Assembly: GCA_013420905.1 (NCBI GenBank)
Contig: JAAXNY010000003.1
Location: 372,001 to 436,000 of the forward strand
Origin: Collybia mongolica
Taxonomy: Eukaryota; Basidiomycota; Agaricomycetes; Agaricales; Clitocybaceae
Length of the DNA: 64,000 nt
Direction of reading: 5' to 3'
Part shown: positions 56,420-64,000 of the stretch, in pieces
Layout of the letters: every line of letters starts with the position of its first letter
How positions within the stretch are numbered: position 1 is the first letter of the stretch
The notes under the pieces: generated by a model
The model's input: only the letters and a program-made list of their open reading frames with translations
What the model was told of the DNA's origin: nothing
Databases searched by the model: none
Made by a program: the position numbers and the translations under genes

Positions 56420-58830
56420 CTATGGTAGCGCGTCATGCCGTAAGTAGTTATCATCAAGTTCCCAGTCCCCTCCAAAGGGTAAGGCATCTTCCTCATCTGT
56501 TCCATTTATTTGCAAGTTAGCGTCCCTTTGGGTGAGGGATTTACGTCTGGCAGTTACAATATTCTTTATCCCATCTCTAATGGTTTTTGACAAGCCCATT
56601 AACTCTCCTGTGGTCAATGTGATAGGGTTGTCTAACACTTTAGCAATTATATTGCCACCTTTTAATTTTACTTCTATTGGGGACTTAGTTTCATAAGTCG
56701 GACCATGCTTGGTGTTAAAATTAGGTAGCAGATCAACTGGTTCAGGGTTGCGTTCCGTTCTCCAGGGTATGTAGGGTACTGCGGGCACATCGATGTAGGG
56801 TAATTCTTTTCGTACTGGAGACTTTACTGATGGTTCAACAATTTTTACTTTCTTTTTCCTAGGAGGCAGTGCTACCAGCTCCTCTTTGCTACTATCCTGA
56901 GTACTCTCCGAATCATTACTTTCTTGACGACTATTTCTATTTTTACTACAGTCCTCAGGCTGTCTCTTGGAACGCAATCTAGTTGTAGGTCTAGCATGTT
57001 CCTTAGCCTCCTTCATCGGACCTAATTGAAACCCGACTCTTTAACCTTGTTTTGGTTATTGAGCTCTGCTACCTGCCCTAATAAAGTACTCATTTGTGCT
57101 TGTAAGGCTACTATGTCAGGATTTGGCGCGCTCTTTGCAGTAGGATTATAGTTATTATTTATATATTCCTGTTTCTGCATCTGAGGCGGTACTGGCAACG
57201 CAGTTTGCACACTCTGTTGTCCTAACATTTATTGCGCTTGAAATTGGGCCATTTGTGCCATTATGGCTTTCAAGATTCCAATGTCATTACTATTGTCTAC
57301 TGCATTATGTGACTGATGCATAACTGACAATACTCCTGGAGCAGGTCCTTCCGTGACATCTCCATAATAAAGGGCCGCTACCTTCTTTGAATGGAAGTGT
57401 TCCACTTTATCTTTCAACGATACCGTTTCTGGTTCTCTTGGAATATATGATCCGTCTGGTAAACATACTCCTCCATTTGCATTGGTTTTTATTTTTCCTT
57501 CTTCAAAATGTTTCTGTTTCTTGGGACAGGCCATTATGAAGTGTCCAGGTGTAAAACAGTAGTGACATTTATACGCATTTGGTCTTTGCGGTTGTCCTTC
57601 TTTAGGCTTTCCGTACTGATTCTGATACTGATGCTGCTGGGGCGTGCTATTCATGGCATGGTTCTGAACAGTTGCTTGTTGAAGCGCTTTCATTACATCC
57701 TCAAATCCACTCCTCGTATTCTTCTCATTTACTTGGAGACGGTCTAACAAATTAACTATTTGTTGTTTTATTTCATCCATCTCTACTTTGATCTTGGGTG
57801 CTGCTGCTGCTGTTACAGACATTATAAAAGATCTATTTGTGTCCGGAATATTCATGTTGGCTACACCTTCAGAAATGCTGATTGCAGTTGCTATAACTTC
57901 CTCCAGATTGTACTGATCCCCTTTTCATTGTGTGAGCACGGCGGCTTCGGCAATAGTATTAGGATCTGCTTGGTTGTTTGTAGCAACGGCCTGTCCTGCC
58001 TGTGTGGCATTAGACTGATTATTCCCTAGCAGGGTTAGCCTTCCTTGTACTTGGGATCTGAAGACTTCATCTAGACATCCCAAGAACGTGGTAACTAATT
58101 CTTGGTTAGAGATAATAGGTGGCCTAACTCCCAAGAGTTTAATAGATTCTGCTTTGAATTCACGCTTTAGCTTTTTCAGCGTGGCCTCATCGGTTACTCC
58201 AATACATGGGTTGGCACGACACACAGCTTCTAACTTGGCTACTGATCCTTCTACTTGATCGAGTGCTTCCGGATAACTAGAGATCAACTCTGTCTTGAAA
58301 TCCGTCCAAGTGCCTGTTTTATAGTGGTCTAATGCCCTCCACTCATCCTCTGATTGTAGGTCTGCGTATCTTCCTAACATTAACTTCTTTTCTTCATTAT
58401 TTGTAATGTTACACTCCTTCCATAGGACCTCCATTTGCTCCAGAAACTGGATTAAACCTGTGGGCTCTTTTCCTTTGAATACTGGTGCATCACGGATGCC
58501 TGGTTGGGGCATATATTTACAAGGGGGTTCAGTCATGATTACTGAATGGTTCTGATTAGCTAACGAGTTCGGGTTTGCTACTGGGTTTACTATGGACAAT
58601 CTTCTGCGCGCTACTGGTTTACTAGTAGTCAATATGTTTCCTAAGGACTCTGGGGTTCTAAACACTTGCCTTGGTCCTGAAGATCCAAAGGCTGGTTGTG
58701 AAGACCCTCATGTGCGCACTTGTCTAGGAGGTGGTAACAGCTCTGTTACTCCAGCATTTTGCAAATTTTTAGTCTTCCGTGTTTTTGTAGCTACTTGTCT
58801 TGCAAGTGGCTGATTAGTTAGTCTGTTTGA
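56420..58830 (-). pseudogene. element B: gag with nucleocapsid knuckle
   Basis: Capsid-like sequence from about 58830 to 57928 includes FKGKEPTGLIQFLEQMEVLW and DFKTELISSYPEALDQ, common to Ty3 Gag. The knuckle CHYCFTPGHFIMAC (C-x2-C-x4-H-x4-C) follows at about 57560. Stops interrupt it at 58708-58710 and 57925-57927 (both TGA where CGA fits) and at 57229-57231 (TAA). Frame changes occur near 57020 and 56418. The region 56420-57016 is a basic linker towards the protease. Confidence 0.8.
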
Positions 58831-58970
58831 CGAGCTGGCTTGTGGGCATGGCTCTTGAGACAGATTGACTAAACTTTCTCCGCTCTACTTCAATTTGTAG
58901 ACAATGTTACTCGTCTTGGTATAATATTTTTCAAAGAAAGATGCTCTCTTTAGACTATTCAAAACTCTGA

Positions 58971-58990
58971 ACCCTCATGGTGGGCTCCAG
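58971..58990 (-). other. primer-binding-site-like sequence of element B
   Basis: On the minus strand, two bases after the LTR end, TGGAGCCCACCATGAGGG begins with the TGG expected opposite a tRNA CCA end. The matching tRNA was not identified. Confidence 0.5.
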
Positions 58991-58991
58991 A

Positions 58992-59672
58992 TGAAAGGGG
59001 GCTCCTGGGCTATAAGTGTGCTGATGCTATGTAATGTAATCTCTTACACACACACACACCAAACCTAACAATCAACACACGAACAGTAGGAATCGCCTGT
59101 TTTGAGTTCAGGTTCAAGTGCTTAGAAGCACTAAGCTTTGAATAGTACTAGCCAAAGCTCTTTCCAATGATCTCTCAACGGGTTTGAGTCAGACAAAGCT
59201 TCAACACAAGTTTAAAACTTGCTAGGTATAGTTGTAATATCTCTCGATCCAATAGACTGAGTACCAAGTGTACGTTCAATTATTAATGATCCCAAGCAAC
59301 TTATTAAATAAACAGTGCCAAGTGCACTAAGGCCAAGTGCCTAGTAATTCCAACAGACAATGCGGTACTAAGTTCCAAGTGAACTAAGACTCTTCAATTC
59401 TTTGATTTCTTCAAACAATTCCAATCAAGACAACTTTGAAGCAATCTGAGCCTTAATTCAGGCACGCAATAGTGTTTAACAAATGTGATTTGTATACTCT
59501 ATAGTAGTGTGAAGTGGGGGCAAGATTCCTTGCCTTTGCGCTACTCACCTACAGTCTATCTATAGTGTACAAACTAAATATCATACGGAATTGTAAATTT
59601 TATACAGAACTGTGCTCCCCTGTGCCAAGGATCTGTATTTAATGCTGACGCATCCTCTATGACTTGGCGCGC
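58992..59672 (-). repeat. 5' LTR of element B, cut by element A
   Basis: Contains the 3' 681 bp of the LTR in the minus orientation. It stops at GCGC, where the LTR of element A begins. The rest should lie beyond the window. Confidence 0.8.
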
Positions 59673-60888
59673 TGAAAGGGGGCTCCTGGGCTATAAGTGC
59701 GCTGATGCTATGAAATGTAATCCCTTACACACACACACCAAACTTAACAATCAACACACGAACAGTAGGAATTGCCTGTTTTGAGTTCGGGTTCAAGTGC
59801 TTAGAAGCACTAAGCTTTGAATAGTACTAGCCAAAGCCCTTTTCAATGATCTCCCAACGGGTTTGATTCAGACAAAAGCTTCAACACAGGTTTATAAACC
59901 TGCTAGGTATATTTATAATATTTCTCGATCCAATAGACTGGGTACCAAGTGTACGTTCAATTATTAATGATCCCAAGCGGATCTATAAGTCCAAGCGACT
60001 TATCAAACAATACAGTGCCAAGTGCACTAAGGCCAAGTGCCTAGTAATTCCAACGGACAATACGGTACTAAGTTCCAAGTGAACTAAGTTTCTTTAATTC
60101 TGTGGTTCTCCAATCAATTCCAATCAAGACACGTTGAAGCAATCTGATCCTTAATTCGGGCATGCAATAGTGTTTTAACAAATGTGATTTGTATACTCTA
60201 TAGTCGCGCGAAGTGGGGGCAAGATTCCTTGCCTTAGCGCTACTCATCTACAGTCTATTTATAATGTACAAACTAAATATCATATGGAATTGTAAATTTT
60301 ACACGGAACCGCGCTCCCGCGCACCAAGAATCTGTATTCAATACTGACGCGTCTACTACAACTTGGCGCGCGCGCCATGCGTGCCAATTATGTCGTTTAC
60401 TGGTTACTTATCAAATATTGAAAGAGCTGGCTAAACTCTTATCAAGTCCCGACCGCGCGCTCTGTTATTTAAAACAGCGCGGCACTGTCGTTTACTCCTC
60501 CTGATTGTCCTGGTTGCTATTCACGGTGTCCCGTCACTTCCGGTAGTTAACACCAAGTACCCCTGCCTAGGATCGGGTTGTGCAAGTCCCGAATTTACAA
60601 TTACTTCTCCTATTAATGATGATCCCCGGACTAATGATATCATACTACAACGGTTACTTATGAACTAAGACACCGAGGTTGTAACCGGGCATGGTGAATA
60701 GGACTAATAATAGACCGTACTCATAGTCCTCTGTACTGATAGTGTATTATCCATTAGACCAGTTCACTCTGATTAGCCGTCTCGGAGCTCGACTCTAATC
60801 CTTTATTACCGCTTACTTGGTTATTAGAAATGACACTAATAGCCTTACTTGTTGACTTTATAAGTGCAAACAATTTCGGGCCCTATCA
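59673..60888 (-). repeat. 3' LTR of element A (1216 bp)
   Basis: Complete LTR with TG...CA ends. CpG-rich compared with the LTRs of element B. The polypurine tract GGTATGGGGGAGA lies to its right on the minus strand (60889-60901). Confidence 0.88.
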
Positions 60889-61340
60889 TCTCCCCCATAC
60901 CACAAATGTAGACTGTCCTCAGTCTCTCTTTGCCGGCAGGTTGGTCCAATACTTCGGGTCTGCACGCGTCTAATCTTTCAGTACAATGTTACAACGGTTC
61001 CGCTTTTAGACAGGTAGGCGCGCGATGTTGGGATCGAGCCCAGAGGTTTACTTCCCATCAGGATCGTGACAGCTATATACGTCTCCTGAGAGAGTACTTG
61101 ACATTCGGACATCGCTTTACAGATATTTCAGTCATCTGGACATTTTTCTCGTTATGTTTCTGACACTTCAGCAAGAGATCGGTACTCCTGTTTGTTCTTT
61201 AGAGCTTCGCAATGCAGGGTTGTGCGTTTTTAAAAAGCTCGCGTCCTTGCTAAGTTTTAGACAATTTGGACTTTATAGCCCATTTCTAAATCTCTTTGCT
61301 ATCTGCATCGCTCAAACGCCCCGACTCTTTTCAAACAGAA
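60889..61340. other. element A, region between LTR and antisense gene
   Basis: Non-coding leader of the antisense gene, shared with 42257-42706. It carries pyrimidine-rich stretches typical of basidiomycete start sites, but no clear TATA box. Confidence 0.45.
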
Positions 61341-63286
61341 ATGTCTTCCACTTCCACTTCCGCCATGGCTCGTGCTCTGCGCTCGCCTTCCGCGCTGTCT
61401 CTCCCGCTCTCTGCCGCGATTCTGCCGACTGAGGGCCGTTCCCCCACCATGGTCTATGTGGACCAGCCGATCCCTTCCTTCCCTGACCTCCTCGAAGATG
61501 CCGAGGGCGACGTCTTCGTCGCTATGGAGCAAGGGTGGATTATCATGGCCGAGGAGCTCGCGCCCCGTATGGACCATCAGGGTCCGCTTGACCTTGACGA
61601 CTTGATCGACTTTGTCGATCACTGCTCCATGCTCATCGTACGCCCATCTTTTACTTGTTAATTCCTTTTACTTATTTACTGGTCTCAGGATGCCATCACT
61701 GGCATGGTCCGTGGCGCGCGTTTCTCGCTGCCATATCCGGCTATCCTCCTCCTGCGCGCGCTTCACCTTCAAGTGATGCGCATCCCAGTTGACGCGCGCG
61801 ATGCTTCGTGGTCGTCCTGGCGTACGGTCATATCGACTGACCTGGGCGCCAACTCCATTCTTCTGGTAAATAACTTGTTTACTTCTTTACTCTGCCTCCC
61901 TTTGTCAAGCTGACTACCTTTTTCTTTTAGGGCCAGGCTCCCACAGTGGAGCAAGTCCTTGACCAGGTGGGGTCGCGCTTCGAGCGCGACAATGGTGATA
62001 GTATCTTTCGGGATACTTTCCTCGTCCCGCCTCGCATGGTTGGCGCGCCGCGCCGTTACCATCAGTACCAGGACAATTGGTCCGCCGCGCCCTTGCCGGC
62101 GCGCTCCCCGGTCTTGGTACCCGCGGTTCGTTTATTACTGCCTTTTTATTACTTTTCTTCGGTAGTTGACTTATTTTAATAGCCCCTCAAGCGGAAGCGT
62201 AATGCTGGGTCCAAGGGAAAAGGCCGTGCGGTTCCCCAGGTATATCCTTTACTTTACGAGTTTCACATTATTGCTGACTTGATTTCACAATTCTAGTCCG
62301 ACATGTCGCGCGCCCAGGGGACTGGCAGTGCTTCCGCGCTGCGTCCCTCGGAAGCAGGCCCGGTATGTCTCTTTCTGAAGTCATTTACGTTCACTCATCT
62401 TTATCTCCTTAGTCCTCTGGGCAGCCGCCGGTGAAGGTTGAAGTCCCTGAGCTTCAGCTCTTCGATGATGAGGTCGCACGCCAGTTGGCTCAAGAGGGGT
62501 TCGCGGAGTTGTTGCCTCCCGCGGCCCCTTCTCCTCGTCAGTCGCGTAAGACCACCCGCTCTAGGGATAGGGCTCAGGCGACACACCGTAAGCACGCGCT
62601 GGTTCCCAACCGGGAGCTGACGCCGCTCCAGTCCCCTATTACCTCCCTGCTGGCTGACCTTGCGCCGCGGCGCTCTTCCGTATGTTTATTACTACTTTAT
62701 TTCTTGTTACTGATCATTTTTACTAGGTGGGCTATCCTTGCACGATGTGCGCCACCCGCGGCGACATTGAGTGCACCTTCAACGGTTGGGGTAAACCGTG
62801 CGTGGAATGCGCCACCGCCAAGAAGGGGAAGTGCAGCTTCAGCCTCACTCCCCAGAAGCGCGCTAGGCTCCGTGAGGATCTGGGGCCCATGCTTGGTGCG
62901 GGCATTTCTAGTAAGCCATCTTCTTTCCGTCTTTTTGTTTACTACTGATTTTACTTATTCTACTAGCGGTTGCTGAAGCCTATGCTCAGCTCGGCGACGC
63001 GGACACCCTTGCCGCGGAGGTCATTCAGGCCGCTAACCGCGCGCTTGAAATGCGCGACTCCTTGTTGGCGCGCATTGTTGGCACCATTGGTAGGTTGTAC
63101 GAGGAGGAAGGCCTGGAGGGCCTTCAAAACCTCTTGCTGACTACGCCAGCCACGGAGAGCGCCCTCCTCTTCTACGCGGACTTCCAGAATCTCCCTTGGC
63201 CGCCCTTGGAGGAAGAAGCAGAGGTTGATGACGGTTCTTCGTCGTCAAGTTCCTCTTCGTCCGTGCCTGACAGCGAGGAGGAGTAG
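61341..63286 (+). CDS. antisense zinc-cluster-like gene of element A (intact, 8 exons)
   Basis: Exons: 61341-61637, 61689-61865, 61931-62125, 62183-62239, 62297-62362, 62413-62679, 62727-62910 and 62967-63286. The seven introns are 47-65 nt, all GT-AG, and all but the last are phase 0. The product is 520 aa. The N-terminal part is acidic (LLEDAEGDVFVAMEQGW). Exon 4 encodes PLKRKRNAGSKGKGRA, a likely nuclear localisation signal. Exon 7 has six cysteines at about 358, 361, 369, 378, 381 and 389 (C-x2-C-x7-C-x8-C-x2-C-x7-C), close to a fungal Zn2Cys6 cluster. A helix-rich region and an acidic serine tail (VPDSEEE) end it. It lies antisense to the retroelement. A nuclear DNA- or chromatin-binding role is inferred; no family is identified. 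Confidence 0.75.
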
Positions 63287-63880
63287 CCGCGCCGCGCCCC
63301 CCCCCCCTATTTTTTTTTTTTTATCTACTTGTGTTTTCCCGGGCCCCTGGCCCTTTTATTACTGCTACCTAAGTTCCCCCGCCTTTCGTTGGGCTTCAAT
63401 TCTTTAATTGAAGTCCAACACATGTCTTATATACAGTCCCTCGGACTATAAACAATGCTATTGATTTGGCTGTGGTTCTATTGTCTTCATAAGAAAGCTT
63501 CCGCCCTTGCCCCGGCTACTTAAGTTATAAATAGTACGGTTTAATTCTGGTGCAATTCTCTCGATCATTAAAAACCGTGGCGCGATCACTGACTTTTTAT
63601 AGACAATCTATTTCAATCCTTGTAACCTTGGTAGGTTTTTCCAATTCGATTTTGCTTATACCCATCTCCCCCTCAACACTGATAACAACTGTCCCAGTTG
63701 TCATGCGGACACTGCCGCACTCCACATGAATTTTTACGGAGCTCCTTTTTTTTTAATTGGGCCCAGCATTTCAATTAGGCACGCGTCTCGGACCTGTTCA
63801 GTTGAAATGTATAGATTTTTCTGGGGATAGAACGCGCGCAACGAATGAGAGACTGGGTAGCACTTCTCTAGTCGTAGAGG
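63287..63880. other. intergenic region between the two antisense genes
   Basis: Starts with long C and T runs, followed by the hairpin GGGCTTCAATTC/TTAATTGAAGTCC near 63390-63416, which may help 3' end formation. Matches 44668-45257 in element B. Confidence 0.4.
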
Positions 63881-63890
63881 TATAAAAAGG
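63881..63890 (+). promoter_or_regulatory. TATA box of the second antisense gene, element A
   Basis: TATAAAAAGG, 106 bp before the ATG at 63987, as in element B. Confidence 0.65.
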
Positions 63891-63986
63891 GCACTGGCTG
63901 TGCTTTTTGTCCCAAGACATCGCCCGACTCTATTATACTCTCTTTACAACGTTCTGGTTCGAAGAATCAATTTCCTCTGCATCATT

Positions 63987-64000
63987 ATGACTAGCCCCCC
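63987..64000 (+). CDS. second antisense gene, element A, start only
   Basis: ATG followed by ACTAGCCCCCC gives M-T-S-P, matching the start of the gene at 45364. The rest is outside the window. Confidence 0.5.

Overview
The window looks like a repeat-rich chromosomal region of a filamentous basidiomycete, probably an Agaricomycete. The evidence is short GT-AG introns of 47-75 nt, a basidiomycete-style TRAPP subunit gene, tnp2-type CACTA transposases, pogo/Fot1-type and Tc1-type DNA transposons, a Helitron remnant, Ty3 elements and a LINE. Only one gene looks like a confident single-copy host gene: a five-exon, 899-codon Trs65-type TRAPPII subunit gene on the minus strand (18417-21339). A decayed partial copy of it lies at 5908-6648.

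Layout, left to right. 1-5654: 3' part of a chromodomain-bearing Ty3 element whose integrase is split by a 1218-bp solo LTR with an ACGT target duplication. 5908-6648: partial trs65 duplicate. 8009-8567: hAT-type MITE. 9428-about 17600: copy 1 of a large non-coding repeat (here family X), carrying a 955-bp LINE-type retroposon and an intact 2600-bp pogo-like transposon. 17720-17949: tyrosine recombinase remnant. 18417-21339: trs65. 22205-22544: second hAT MITE. 23182-24371: Helitron helicase remnant. 25170-33592: two modules, each with a minus-strand Spt5-like (NGN plus multi-KOW) gene and a convergent small plus-strand gene, bordered by palindromic ATGAAAT/ATTTCAT arrays. 34394-40129: a tnp2 (CACTA) gene broken by a Tc1-type element and by X copy 2.

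41058 to the window end is a nest of one Ty3-like family on the minus strand. Element B has a 3' LTR at 41058-42256, gag-protease at 55627-58991 and a partial 5' LTR at 58992-59672. Its pol is missing, and X copy 3 with an internally deleted LINE lies in its place. Element A (59673 to beyond 64000) appears inserted in B's 5' LTR. Between the polypurine tract and the rest of each element lie two genes antisense to the retroelement. The first has eight exons and, in element A, encodes an intact 520-aa protein with a basic nuclear-localisation-like segment and a six-cysteine zinc-cluster-like motif. The second starts 106 bp downstream of a TATA box. An intron-bearing antisense gene pair carried by an LTR element is the most unusual feature here.

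Many of the premature stops in the old elements read TGA where CGA is expected, so CpG decay (cytosine methylation or a RIP-like process) explains much of the damage. The pogo transposase, the antisense gene of element A and trs65 are open throughout. All family names rest on motif recognition by eye; no database search was possible.
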